From Zea mays (Eukaryota; Streptophyta; Magnoliopsida; Poales; Poaceae), in contig NC_050100.1 in the NCBI RefSeq assembly GCF_902167145.1, positions 188,101,439 through 188,165,438 of the forward strand: a stretch of 64,000 nucleotides of DNA. The letters are read 5' to 3'. Below, in pieces: positions 1 to 11,165 of this stretch. The position numbers and the translations under genes are program-made. Below the pieces are notes generated by a model that worked only from the letters and a program-made list of their open reading frames with translations, ran no database searches and was not told the DNA's origin. Position 1 is the stretch's first letter; every line of letters starts with the position of its first letter.

Positions 1-523
1 CTGACGTCTGCGCGCAGCGCGCGCATTTAATGCGTTGCAGGTAGCCGTTGGCGCCGAAATAGCCGTTGCCCCGCTGTTGCACCGGACAGTCCGGTGCACA
101 CCGGACAGTCCGGTGAATTTTAGCGAAGCAGCCGACGTTAATTCCCGAGGCTAGCGAGTTCCGGAGGCCGCCCTTCCTTGGAGCACCGGACATGTCCGGT
201 GTACACCGGACAGTCCGGTGAATTATAGCGGAGTGGCCTCCGTAAATTCCCGAAGCTAGCGAGTTCCGAGTTTGAGTTCTCTGGTGCACCGGACATGTCC
301 GGTGGCACACCGGACAGTCCGGTGCGCCAGACCAGAGGTGCCTTCGGTTGCTCCTTTGCTCCTTTGTTGAATCCAATATTTGATCTTTTTATTGGCTAAG
401 TGAGAACCTTTTACATCTGTATAACTTATACACTAGAGCAAACTAGTTAGTCCAATTATTTGTGTTGGGCAATTCAACCACCAAAATTATTTAGGAACTA
501 GGTGTAAGCCTAATTCCCTTTCA
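1..523 (-). repeat. 3' LTR of element A (partial)
   Basis: The LTR starts (minus strand) with TGAAAGGGAATTAGG at 523, directly after the polypurine tract at 524-538. The aligned 516 positions match the right-hand LTR (21,738-22,259) exactly by eye. The only difference is one 7-bp indel in a GC-repeat near position 16. It holds several near-perfect CACCGGAC/GTCCGGTG palindromes. Confidence 0.93.
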
Positions 524-1313
524 ATCTCCCCCTTTTTGGTGATTGATGCCAACACAAACCAAAGCAAATATAGAAGTGCATAATTGAACCAGTTTGCATA
601 ATGTAAGTGCAAAGGTTGTTTGGAATTGAGCCAATGTAAATACTTACAAGATGTGCATGGATTGTTTCTTTGTTTTTAACATATTGGACCACATTTGCAC
701 CACATGTTTTGTTTTTGCAAATCCTTTTGTAAATTCTTTTTCAAAGTCCTTTTGCAAGAAAGTCAAAGGTAAATGAACAAGATTTTTTGCAAAGCATTTT
801 CAAGATTTGTTCCAAATGCTTTTCCTTTGACTAAACAAAACTCCCCCTAAATGAGATCCTCCTCTTTAGTGTTCAAGAGGGTTTTGATTTATCATTTTTG
901 AAATACTACTTCCTCCCCCTTTAGAACATAATAAGATACCAATTTGAAATTGACCAATTGAAAATCTCCAAATTTTAAAAATTAGGTGGTGGTGCGGTCC
1001 TTTTGCTTTGGGCTCATATTTTCTCCCCCTTTGGCACGAATCGCCAAAAATGGAATCATTAGAGCCCACGAAGTACTTTCTTCTCCTTTGGTCATAAAAT
1101 AAATGAGTGAAGATTATACCAAAGTTGGAGAGAAGCTCGGAGTGACGGCGAAGGATGAGTAGTAGAGTGGAGTGGAAGCCTTTGTCTTTGCCGAAGACTC
1201 CAATTCCCTTTCAATATACCTATGACTTGGTTTGACATATACTTGAAAGCACATTAGTCATAGCATATAAAAGAGACATGATCAAAGGTATATTTATAAG
1301 CTATGTGTGTAAA
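524..1313 (-). other. Element A 3' untranslated region with multiple polypurine tracts
   Basis: No coding frame of note. On the minus strand there are G-rich purine tracts at 524-538 (adjacent to the LTR, so the likely functional one), 841-848, 912-922 and 1,021-1,032, all built on AGGGGGAG. Repeated polypurine tracts before the 3' LTR are a known Sirevirus trait. Element C has the matching region at 44,847-45,669. Confidence 0.8.
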
Positions 1314-1886
1314 TTAGCAAAAGAAATTCCTAGAATCAAGAATATTGAGCTCATGCCTAAGTTTGGTAAAAGTTTGTTCATCAAGTGGCTTGGTAAAGAT
1401 ATCGGCTAATTGATCTTTAGTGTTAATGTATGAAATCTCGATATCCCCCTTTTGTTGGTGATCTCGAAGAAAATGATACCGAATGGCTATGTGTTTAGTG
1501 CGGCTATGTTCAACGGGATTATCCGCCATGCGGATTGCACTCTCATTATCACATAGAAGAGGAACTTTGGTTATTTTGTAACCGTAGTCCCGCAGGGTTT
1601 GCCTCATCCAAAGCAATTGCGCGCAACAATGGCCTGCGGCAATATACTCGGCTTCGGCGGTGGAAAGAGTGACCGAATTTTGCTTCTTTGAAGCCCAAGA
1701 CACCAAGGATCTTCCCAAGAACTGGCAAGTCCCCGATGTGCTCTTCCTATTAATCTTGCACCCCGCCCAATCGGCATCCGAATAACCAATCAAATCAAAT
1801 GTGGATCCCCGAGGGTACCAAAGCCCAAACTTAGGTGTGTAAGTCAAATATCTCAAGATTCGTTTTACGGCCGTAAGGTGTGATTC
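1314..1886 (-). pseudogene. Element A pol, C-terminal segment (RNase H)
   Basis: This is the downstream part of the copia pol of element A, separated from the rest by the Huck insertion. It holds the RNase H core of copia elements (YSDADWAGC, then STAEAEYIA, then CDNESAI) and ends at a stop after residues DSRNFFC, the same end as in element C at 44,846. If Huck and one copy of its CTTAG duplication are ignored, the reading frame continues without shift from the segment ending at 15,534. The segment itself has no stop or frameshift. It has no start of its own and cannot be expressed as a normal polyprotein part while Huck is in place. Confidence 0.9.
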
Positions 1887-2371
1887 CTTAGTGTCGGGGA
1901 CCATAATTAGGGGTACCCTCAAGACGCCTAATTCTCAGCTGGTAACCCCCATCAGCATAAAGCTGCAAAGGCCTGATGGGCACGATTAAGTCAGGGATCA
2001 GTCCACACGAGTGACTCGATCACGCTTCGCCCGAGCCTAGCCTCGGCCAAAGGCAGCCGACCTCGAGAGACTTCCGTCTCGCCCGAGGCCCCCTTTTTAT
2101 GGTGGACACATCACCGGCTTGCCCGAGGCCTTGGCTTCGCTCAGAAGCAACCTTGACTAAATCGCCACACCGACTGACCAAATTGCAGGGGCATTAAACG
2201 CAAAGGTGGCCTGACACCTCTATCCTGACACGCGCCCCCGGCAGGGCCGAAGTGACCGCCGTCACTCCACCGCTCCACTGGCCAGTCTGACAGAAGGACA
2301 GCGCCGCCTGCGCCACTCCGACTGCAGTGCCACTCGACAGAGTGAGTCTGACAGGCAGTCAGGCCTTGCCA

Positions 2372-2656
2372 CGGCGAACTACGCTCCGCCCGACCCCAGG
2401 GCTCGGACTCGGGCTAAGACCCGGAAGACGGCGAACTCCGCTCCGCCCGACCCCAGGGCTCGGACTCGGGCTAAGACCCGGAAGACGGCGAACTCCGCTC
2501 CGCCTGACCCCAGGGCTCGGACTCGGGCTAAGACCTGGAAGACGGCGAACTCCGCTCCGCCCGACTCCAGGGCTCGGACTCGGGCTAAGACCCGGAAGAC
2601 GGCGAACTCCGCTCCGCCCGACCCCAGGGCTCGGACTCGGGCTAAGACCCGGAAGA
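2372..2656 (+). repeat. 57-bp tandem repeat, five copies, in Huck LTR
   Basis: Units begin with CGGCGAACT at 2,372, 2,429, 2,486, 2,543 and 2,600, followed by a diverged sixth unit from 2,657. Since 57 is a multiple of 3, several frames stay open through the array and give 19-residue repeat ORFs. Four of the twelve LTR-LTR substitutions fall inside the array. Confidence 0.95.
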
Positions 2657-3196
2657 CGACGAAACTCCGCCTCGCCCGACCCCAGGGCTCGGACTCCGCC
2701 CTGGCCTCGACCGAACGACTTCCGCCTCGCCCGACCCCTTGGCTCGGGCTCGGCCGCGGCAACAAAAGGCAGACTCAACCTCGGCTTCGGAGGAACCCCC
2801 ACGTCGCCCTGCCTAGGGCACAGACCGCCACGTCAACAGGAGGCGCCATCATCATCCTACCCCGAATCGACTCGGGTCACGGAGAACAAGACCGGCGTCT
2901 CATCCGGCCAGCTCCGTCAGAGGGGCAATGATGGCGCTCCACAAGCTCTATGACGACGGCGGCCCCCGGCTCTCTTACGGAAGCAGGACAACGTCAGCAG
3001 GGACTCGACCGCTCCAACAGCTGTCCCTCCATCAGGCTCCGCCGCACCTCCGACAGCCACGACATCACGCCAGCAGGGTGCCCAGATCTCTCCGGCTGCC
3101 ACATTGGCATGTACCTAGGGCGCTAGCTCTCCCTCCGCTAGACACGTAGCACTCTGCTACACCCCCCATTGTACACCTGGATCCTCTCCTTACGAC

Positions 3197-3203
3197 TATA
3201 AAA
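3197..3203 (+). promoter_or_regulatory. TATA box of Huck 5' LTR
   Basis: TATAAAA in the context GACTATAAAAGG, about 300 bp before the LTR end. It would drive the genomic RNA of the element. The same site is at 15,218-15,224 in the 3' LTR. Confidence 0.65.
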
Positions 3204-3497
3204 GGAAGGACCAGGGCCTTCTCAGAGAAGGTTGGCCGCGCGGGACCGAGGACGGGACAGGCGCTCTCTTGGGGCCGCTCGCTTCCCTCACCCGCGTGGA
3301 CGCTTGTAACCCCCCTACTGCAAGCGCACCTGACCTGGGCGCGGGACGAACACGAAGGCCGCGGGACTTACACCTCTCTCACGCTCGACTCCGGCCACCT
3401 CGCCTCTCCCCCCTTCGCGCTCGACCCATCTGGGCTGGGGCACACAGCACACTCACTCGTCGGCTTAGGGACCCCCCTGTCTCGAAACGCCGACAGT

Positions 3498-3515
3498 TGG
3501 CGCGCCAGGTAGGGG
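3498..3515 (+). other. Huck primer-binding site
   Basis: TGGCGCGCCAGGTAGGGG lies two bases after the 5' LTR. The leading TGG pairs with a tRNA CCA end. I do not assign the tRNA. Confidence 0.7.
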
Positions 3516-3555
3516 ACTGCTGCGTGCTGACGAACAGCTCCCCGTCAAGCTCCAG

Positions 3556-6500
3556 ATGGGCAGTCTCCAGCAACCTCTCCGGCCCGGGACGGTGCTTCGT
3601 TTCGGGACTCTTGAGTTCATGTCCTTCGACGGCAGCTACGACATGATACTTCTTCCACCGCCGCGCGACTACGACAATGGCGGCCGACAACCCGCCCGCC
3701 GGCGGCGGAATCGATGACGTCTTCCCCGCGTGGTGGAAGAGCAACATTCGGGCTCGCTCCGTTCCCTCCCCCGCCAACGGAGGAGGAGGCAGGGCCGTCA
3801 AGGCCAGACAGGAGGCCGCGCTTCGTCGGCCGTCGAGCGAATCGACGCCCCCGACGCCCCGACGGAAGGCACGCCGGACGTCGACCTCGCGTTCAAGACG
3901 GAGGCAAGCGCCGTCCCCCCGCGGCGCGCTGACCCCGAGCAAGAAGACGACGCCGGCGCGCTCGCGGAAAGCCTGCAGGACGTCGCCCTCGAACCAGAGA
4001 TGACGGCGCAACTAGTCCCCGATGTGACTATGTCGCTCCTCGTCGACCAAAAGGTAACGACTAACTCCCATCTTGCGTCATTTCGACTCGGCCTCAACCC
4101 GCCAAACGACCTCGTTTTGGCGGGCGCTCTCATAGAGGCGAGTGCAACCCCACTGAGGTTCCGTATGCGGTCGCCTTGGGACCGACTGACGGACGTCTCG
4201 ACCTACGGGCCCTCTGGGTCCGAGGAAGATGACGATCCCGGCATCGGTTGGGATTTCTCCGGACTTGGCAACCCCAGTGCCGTGCGGGACTTCATGACCG
4301 CATGTGACTACTGCCTATCCGACTGTTCCGATGGAAGCCGCAGCCTTGGCGACGAGAGCTGTGGCCCAAGCCGCGAATGTTTCCACATCGAGCTAGGGGA
4401 TCCCACCGAAGGCAACCATCTTGGCATGCCGGAGGATGGTGATCTCCCTAGGCCGGTGCCTCGCGCCGACATCCCACGGGAGCTAGCTGTGGTCCCCGCT
4501 CCGGCGGGGGGTTACGACCCACAACTCGAGCAAGTCCGCGAGGCGCAGGCCAGGCTCAACGAGGGAACAGGAGCGCTTGAGCCGATCCATCGGGACGTCG
4601 GACAAGCATGGGTGGGCCAACCCCTGGCCGGAGAAATACGTCATCTGCCCCAAGGTCTCCAGCACCGCGTCGCCAACGATGTCAGGATCAGACCGCCGCC
4701 CACATCCAGCGGGGTTGGTCAGAACCTGGCAACCGCAGGAATGCTCATCCGCGCGATGCCGGAGCCGTCAACCACCGAGGGTCGGCGAATCCAGGGAGAA
4801 CTCAAGAATCTCCTGGAAGGCGCTGCGGCCCGGCGGGCCGAGAGCACTGCATCCCGAAGGCAAGGATATCCCTCGGAACCTCATGCCGCGACTTCCCGAT
4901 TCATGCGGGAAGCCTCGGTCTACACCGGGCGCACGCGCAACACCGCGCCTGCGGCCCCGGGCCACCTCGGCAACGAGCACCATCGACGCGACCGTCGGGT
5001 TCACCTCGACGAAAGGGTGCGCCGAGGCTACCACCCCAGGCGTGGGGGGCGCTACGACAGCGGGGAGGATCGGAGTCCCTCGCCCGAGCCACCCGGTCCG
5101 CAGGCCTTCAGTCGGGCCATCCGACGGGCGCCATTCCCGACCCGGTTCCGACCCCCGACTACTATCACGAAGTACTCGGGGGAAACGAGACCGGAACTGT
5201 GGCTCGCGGACTACCGCCTTGCCTGCCAACTGGGTGGAACGGACGATGACAACCTCATCATCCGTAACCTCCCCCTGTTCCTCTCCGACATTGCTCGCGC
5301 CTGGTTGGAGCACCTGCCTCCGGGGCAGATTTCCAACTGGGACGACTTGGTCCAAGCCTTCGCTGGCAATTTCCAGGGCACATACGTGCGCCCCGGGAAT
5401 TCCTGGGACCTTCGAAGCTGCCGGCAACAGCCGGGGGAGTCGCTCCGGGACTACATCCGGCGATTCTCGAAGCAGCGCACCGAGCTGCCCAACATCACCG
5501 ACTCGGATGTCATCAGCGCGTTCCTCGCCGGCACCACTTGCCGCGACCTGGTGAGCAAGCTGGGTCGCAAAACCCCCACCAGGGCGAGCGAGCTGATGGA
5601 CATCGCCACCAAGTTCGCCTCTGGCCAGGAGGCGGTCGAGGCTATCTTCCGAAAGGACAAGCAGCCCCAGGGCCGCCCGTCGGAAGAAGCTCCCGAGGCG
5701 TCTGCTCCGCGCGGCGCCAAGAAGAAAGGCAAGAAGAAGTCGCAATCGAAACGCGACGCCGCCGACGCGGACCTTGTCGCCGCCGCCGAGTATAAGAACC
5801 CTCGGAAGCCCCCCGGAGGTGCAAACCTTTTCGACAAGATGCTCAAGGAGCCGTGCCCCTACCATCAGGGGCCCGTCAAGCACACCCTCGAGGAGTGTGT
5901 TATGCTTCGGCGTCATTTCCACAGGGCCGGGCCACCCGCCGAGGGTGGCAGGGCCCGCGACGATGACAAGAACGGAGATCGCCCAGCAGGAGAGTTCCCC
6001 GAGGTCCGCGACTGCTTCATGATCTATGGAGGGCATGCGGCGAATACCTCGGCTCGGCACCGCAAGCAAGAGCGCCGGGAGGTCTGCTCGGTGAAGGTGG
6101 CGGCGCCAGTCTACCTAGACTGGTTCGACAAGCCCATCACTTTCGACCGGGCCGACCACCCCGACTATGTGCCGAGCCCGGGGAAATACCCGCTCGTCGT
6201 CGACCCCGTTGTCGGCGATGTCAGGCTCACCAAGGTCCTGATGGACGGAGGCAGCTGCCTCAACATCATCTACACCGAGACCCTCAAGCTCCTGCGTGTT
6301 GATCCGTCCTCCGTCCGGGCAGGCGCTGCGCCCTTCCACGGGATCATCCCTGGGAAGCGCGTCCAGCCCCTCGGGCGACTCGACCTCCCAGTCTGCTTCG
6401 GGACACCCTCCAACTTCCGAAGGGAGACCCTGACGTTCGAAGTGGTCGGGTTCCGAGGAACCTACCACGCCGTGCTAGGGAGGCCATGCTACGCGAAGTT

Positions 6501-6804
6501 CATGGCCGTCCCCAACTACACCTACCTGAAGCTCAAGATGCCGGGCCCCAACGGGGTCATCACCGTCGGCCCCACGTACAAACACGCGTTCGAATGCGAC
6601 ATGGAGTGCGTGGAGTACGCCGAGGCCCTCGCCGAGTCCGAGGCCCTCATCGCCGACTTGGAGAACCTCTCCAAGGAGGTGCCAGACGTGAAGCGCCATG
6701 CCGGCAACTTCGAGCCAGCGGAGACGGTCAAGGCCGTCCCCCTCGACCCCAGTGGCGACACCACCAAGCAGATCCGGATCGGTTCCGGGCTCGACCCCAA
6801 ATAG
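3556..6804 (+). CDS. gag: Huck gag-protease (one internal stop)
   Basis: Structural gag protein plus aspartic protease of the gypsy element. The frame can be followed from an ATG at 3,556, 60 bases after the LTR, but it meets an in-frame TGA at 3,715-3,717. From about 3,730 it is open for 1,024 codons. The retrotransposon gag domain covers about 5,160-5,640 (ITKYSGETRPELWL to the FASGQEAVEAIF region). A Cys/His-rich stretch (CPYHQ...H...EEC) is at about 5,850. The protease motif LMDGGSCLNII is at about 6,240. The frame ends at TAG 6,802-6,804 and pol follows in the same frame. An ATG at 3,677 is in a different frame that closes after 108 codons, so I did not choose it. Both stops would be single C-to-T changes (CGA, CAG) of sense codons, which is an inference. 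Confidence 0.88.
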
Positions 6805-9800
6805 GAAGCAGTGCTCGTCGACTTTCTCCGCGCAAACGCCGACGTCTTTGCGTGGAGTCCCTCGGACATGCCCGGCATACCGAGGGATGTCGCCGAGCAC
6901 TCGCTGGATATTCGGGCCGGAGCCCGACCCGTCAGGCAGCCTCTGCGCCGATTCGACGAGGAGAAGCGCAGAGTGATTGGCGAAGAGATCCACAAGCTAA
7001 TGGCAGCAGGGTTCATCAAAGAGGTATTCCATCCCGAATGGCTTGCCAACCCTGTGCTTGTGAGGAAGAAAGGGGGGAAATGGCGGATGTGTGTAGACTA
7101 CACTGGTCTCAACAAAGCATGTCCGAAGGTTCCCTACCCTCTGCCTCGCATCGACCAAATCGTGGATTCCACTGCTGGGTGCGAAACCTTGTCCTTCCTC
7201 GATGCCTACTCAGGGTATCACCAGATCCGGATGAGAGAGTCCGACCAGCTCGCGACTTCTTTCATCACGCCGTTCGGCATGTACTGCTATGTCACCATGC
7301 CGTTCGGTTTGAGGAATGCGGGCGCGACGTACCAGCGGTGCATGAACCATGTGTTCGGCGAACACATCGGTCGCACAGTCGAGGCCTACGTCGATGACAT
7401 CGTAGTCAAGACGCGGAAGGCTTCCGACCTCCTCTCCGACCTTGAAGTGACATTTCGGTGTCTCAAGGCGAAAGGAGTCAAGCTTAATCCTGAGAAGTGT
7501 GTCTTCGGGGTGCCCCGAGGCATGCTCCTAGGGTTCATCGTCTCCGAGCGAGGCATCGAAGCCAACCCGGAGAAGATTGCGGCCGTCATCAGCATGGGAC
7601 CCATCAAGGACTTAAAAGGGGTACAGAGGGTCATGGGATGCCTCGCGGCCCTGAGCCGCTTCATCTCACGCCTCGGCGAAAGAGGTCTGCCTCTGTACCG
7701 CCTCTTAAGGAAGGCCGAATGTTTCGCTTGGACCCCTGAGGCCGAGGAAGCCCTCGGCAACCTGAAGGCGCTCCTTACAAAGGCGCCTGTCTTGGTGCCG
7801 CCGGCGGACGGAGAAGCCCTCTTGGTCTACGTCGCCGCGACCACTCAGGTGGTTAGCGCCGCGATTGTGGTCGAAAGGCAAGAGGAAGGGCATACATTGC
7901 CCGTTCAGAGGCCGGTCTACTTCATCAGCGAAGTGCTGTCCGAGACTAAGATCCGCTACCCACAAGTTCAAAAGCTGCTGTATGCTGTGATCCTGACAAG
8001 GCGGAAGCTGCGACACTACTTCGAGTCCCATCCGGTAACTGTGGTGTCATCCTTCCCCCTGGGGGAGATCATCCAGTGCCGAGAGGCCTCGGGCAGGATC
8101 GCAAAATGGGCGGTGGAAATCATGGGCGAAACGATCTCGTTCGCCCCTCGGAAGGCCATCAAGTCCCAAGTGTTGGCGGATTTCGTGGCCGAATGGGTCG
8201 ACACCCAACTGCCAACGACCCCGATCCAACCGGAGCTCTGGACCATGTTTTTCGACGGGTCGCTGATGAAGACGGGGGCCGGCGCGGGCCTGCTCTTCAT
8301 CTCGCCCCTCGGAAAGCACTTGCGCTACGTACTGCGCCTCCACTTCCCGGCGTCCAACAATGTGGCCGAGTACGAAGCTCTGGTCAACGGATTGCGGATC
8401 GCCATCGAGCTAGGGGTCAGACGCCTCGACGCTCGCGGTGATTCGCAGCTCGTCATCGACCAAGTCATGAAGAACTCCCACTGCCGCGACCCGAAGATGG
8501 AGGCCTACTGCGACGAGGTTCGGCGCCTGGAAGACAAGTTCTTCGGGCTCGAGCTCAACCACATCGCTCGACGCTACAACGAAACCGCAGACGAGCTGGC
8601 TAAGATAGCCTCGGGGCGAACGACAGTCCCCCCGGACGTCTTCTCCCGGGATCTGCATCAACCCTCCGTCAAGCTCGACGACACGCCCGAGCCCGAGGTA
8701 CCCTCGGCTCAGCCCGAGGTACCCTCGGCTCAGCCCGAGGTACCCTCGGCCCCCGAGGGCAGAGCACTGAACGTCGAGGAAGGGCAGAGCGGGGCCACAC
8801 CAGATCAAGATTGGCAAGCCCCGTACCTGCAATATCTCCGTCGAGGAGAGCTACCCCTCGACCAAGTCGAGGCTCGGCGGGTAGCGCGACGCGCCAAGTC
8901 ATTCGTCTTGCTGGGCGACGAAGAGGAGCTCTACCATCGCAGCCCCTCGGGCATCCTCCAGCGGTGCATCTCCATCGCCGAAGGTCGGGAACTGCTGCAG
9001 GAAGTACACTCGGGGGCTTGCGGCCACCACGCAGCGCCCCGAGCCCTTGTCGGAAATGCTTTCCGGCAAGGCTTCTACTGGCCAACGGCGGTGGCTGACG
9101 CCACTAGAATTGTCCGCACCTGCGAAGGGTGCCAATTCTATGCGAAGCGGACACACCTGCCCGCTCAGGCCCTGCAGACAATACCCATCACCTGGCCCTT
9201 CGCTGTGTGGGGTCTGGACCTCGTCGGTCCCTTGCAGAAAGCGCCCGGGGGCTACACGCACCTGCTGGTCGCCATCGACAAATTCTCCAAGTGGATCGAG
9301 GTCCGACCTCTGAACAGCATCAGGTCCGAGCAGGCGGTGGCATTCTTCACCAACATCATCCATCGCTTCGGGGTCCCGAACTCCATCATCACCGACAACG
9401 GCACCCAGTTCACCGGCAAAAAATTCTTGGATTTTTGCGAGGATCATCATATCCGGGTGGACTGGGCCGCCGTGGCTCATCCCATGTCGAATGGGCAAGT
9501 AGAGCGTGCCAATGGCATGATTCTACAGGGGCTCAAGCCTCGGATCTACAACGACCTCAACAAGTTCGGCAAGCGATGGATGAAGGAACTCCCCTCGGTG
9601 GTCTGGAGCCTAAGGACGACGCCGAGTCGTGCCACGGGCTTCACGCCGTTTTTCCTGGTCTACGGGGCTGAAGCTATCTTACCCACTGACCTGGAATACG
9701 GCTCCCCGAGGGCGAGGGCCTACACCGAACAAAGTAACCAAGCTAGTCGAGAGGAATCGCTGGACCAGCTGGAGGAAGCTCGGGACAGGGCCTTACTACA

Positions 9801-10053
9801 CTCGGCGCGGTACCAACAGTCCCTGCGACGCTACCACGCCCGAGGGGTCCGGTCCCGAGAACTCCAGGTGGGCGACCTTGTGCTTCGGCTGCGGCAAGAC
9901 GCCCGAGGGAGGCACAAGCTCACGCCCCCCTGGGAAGGGCCATTCGTCATCGCCAAAGTTCTGAAGCCCGGAACATACAAGCTGGCCAACAATCAAGGCG
10001 AGATCTACGGCAACGCTTGGAACATCAAACAGCTACGTCGCTTCTACCCTTAA
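6805..10053 (+). CDS. pol: Huck pol: reverse transcriptase, RNase H, integrase
   Basis: Replication enzymes of the gypsy element, in the same frame as gag-protease and separated from it only by the TAG at 6,802. RT begins with the DVFAWSPSDMPGIP region, has LVRKKGGKWRMCVDYTGLN, and has the YVDD catalytic box at about 7,388-7,399. RNase H starts near 8,230 (FFDGSLMKTGAGAGLL) and has the DSQLV and ETADELAKIA motifs. Integrase has the H-H-C-C zinc module at about 9,005-9,135 and the DDE core (GLDLVGP, ITDNGTQFTG, SNGQVERANG) at about 9,215-9,510. The frame is uninterrupted to the stop at 10,051-10,053, after RRFYP. Expression would need readthrough of the TAG or a copy that lacks it. I see no separate start codon with support. 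Confidence 0.93.
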   Translation, partial: EAVLVDFLRANADVFAWSPSDMPGIPRDVAEHSLDIRAGARPVRQPLRRFDEEKRRVIGEEIHKLMAAGFIKEVFHPEWLANPVLVRKKGGKWRMCVDYTGLNKACPKVPYPLPRIDQIVDSTAGCETLSFLDAYSGYHQIRMRESDQLATSFITPFGMYCYVTMPFGLRNAGATYQRCMNHVFGEHIGRTVEAYVDDIVVKTRKASDLLSDLEVTFRCLKAKGVKLNPEKCVFGVPRGMLLGFIVSERGIEANPEKIAAVISMGPIKDLKGVQRVMGCLAALSRFISRLGERGLPLYRLLRKAECFAWTPEAEEALGNLKALLTKAPVLVPPADGEALLVYVAATTQVVSAAIVVERQEEGHTLPVQRPVYFISEVLSETKIRYPQVQKLLYAVILTRRKLRHYFESHPVTVVSSFPLGEIIQCREASGRIAKWAVEIMGETISFAPRKAIKSQVLADFVAEWVDTQLPTTPIQPELWTMFFDGSLMKTGAGAGLLFISPLGKHLRYVLRLHFPASNNVAEYEALVNGLRIAIELGVRRLDARGDSQLVIDQVMKNSHCRDPKMEAYCDEVRRLEDKFFGLELNHIARRYNETADELAKIASGRTTVPPDVFSRDLHQPSVKLDDTPEPEVPSAQPEVPSAQPEVPSAPEGRALNVEEGQSGATPDQDWQAPYLQYLRRGELPLDQVEARRVARRAKSFVLLGDEEELYHRSPSGILQRCISIAEGRELLQEVHSGACGHHAAPRALVGNAFRQGFYWPTAVADATRIVRTCEGCQFYAKRTHLPAQALQTIPITWPFAVWGLDLVGPLQKAPGGYTHLLVAIDKFSKWIEVRPLNSIRSEQAVAFFTNIIHRFGVPNSIITDNGTQFTGKKFLDFCEDHHIRVDWAAVAHPMSNGQVERANGMILQGLKPRIYNDLNKFGKRWMKELPSVVWSLRTTPSRATGFTPFFLVYGAEAILPTDLEYGSPRARAYTEQSNQASREESLDQLEEARDRALLHSARYQQSLRRYHARGVRSRELQVGDLVLRLRQDARGRHKLTPPWEGPFVIAKVLKPGTYKLANNQGEIYGNAWNIKQLRRFYP

Positions 10054-10270
10054 GATGTTTTCAAGTTGTTCATATACCTCGCACCTACGCAAAGTTTAGT
10101 CGTCAAGGAAGGGTCGGCCTAGCCTCGGCAAAGCCCGACCCTCCCTCGGGGGCTAAAAGGGGGGAGACCCCCTCTGCGTCGAATTTTTTCCTCGAAAAAG
10201 GATCTCTTTTTAGCAGGATTTCTTTCGTGCTTCTTGACTACTTCGGAAAGCGGATCCGGGAAACGACGAG

Positions 10271-11165
10271 GTACACGTAAGCAGCCAAGGCTGACCGAGC
10301 CGAGGGACTCCTACGCCTCCGGGATACGGATACCTCACTCATCACCTTCTGCGATAAGTAACTTGCGCTCGGATAAAGCGACTCCGTGGACCGAACGAGT
10401 CATCACGCTCGGAAGCTCTCCTGCCGAAGCAGTCCTTCAAGCTTTCTCGACTAAGTCGGGGACAGGGCCTCATGGACGAGTGAAAGTACGCGTAAGCCGC
10501 AAGGCCGACCGAGCCGAGGGATTCCCACGCCTCCGGGATACAGATACCTCACTCGTCCCTTCCGCGAAAAGCAGCTCTCGCTCACACAAACATCCCTGTT
10601 ACCGACAGAGTCCAGACGCTCGAAACAAGAGGAAAAAGACGCAGCTTCGCAAGCGCGGCGAGGGTGTGTTCTTCTGGCCTCGGCGGCCGCAGAAAGCACA
10701 CGCTACAAGATGATCTGATCCTGCAGGCTCGGGTCTTCACGCTGAAGGGAGCCGTAGCACCCTCGGCATCGACGACGTCTTCAGCAAAGCCCGACCCAGC
10801 CTCGGGCGGCGCCGCGGTCCAGGGACTCCTCCGGGAATCCGGCCCGAGCAGGCGGCTCAACCGGTTACCCCTGGGGCCTCGGTCAACCGGCTTCCAAGGG
10901 CGCCAGTCCAACCCGAGGCATCGACTGATCGACTTTGGCGTCGGCTCCGCTGACGGACAACACGGCTAGGCTCCGGCCAACCAGGTTCCCATTCTCGAGC
11001 CAACTCCGCCTCTGTTCATACTGATATCGCTACCCCTGGCCTCGGTCCACCGAAGGGCGGCCGAGGGGTCTCTTCAACTAAGCCAGAGTAGCCCCAGACA
11101 ACAAGGCCGAACGGGTCGAGGGATTCCTATGCCTCCGGGATACGGATACCTCACCCGTCACCTTG
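10271..11165 (+). repeat. Dispersed repeat of about 65 bp, three copies, in Huck 3' region
   Basis: Copies at about 10,271-10,335, 10,486-10,550 and 11,100-11,165 share the core GCCTCCGGGATAC followed by GATACCTCAC, preceded by a CGAGGGA block. The first two also share a GTACxCGTAAGC lead. They differ at several positions, so they are old. Confidence 0.8.

Larger units (their letters stand above)
1892..3495 (+). repeat. Huck-like 5' LTR
   Basis: Starts TGTCGGGGACC and ends CGCCGACA. It contains a 57-bp tandem array (2,372-2,656) and a TATA box at 3,197. The LTR reading frames here are by-products of the array and not genes. Confidence 0.95.

Noticed and set aside
2327..2953. 208-codon ORF (and antisense ORFs) in the Huck LTR, repeated at 14,348-14,974
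   Set aside because: Made by the 57-bp tandem array, whose unit is a multiple of 3; no protein family resemblance.
3677..4003. ATG at 3,677 as the Huck gag start
   Set aside because: Out of frame with gag and closed after 108 codons. The frame of gag can be followed back to ATG 3,556 with one TGA.
4768..6069. 433-codon minus-strand ORF opposite Huck gag
   Set aside because: GC-rich shadow of the gag frame, with Arg/Gly/Pro-rich composition and no domain.
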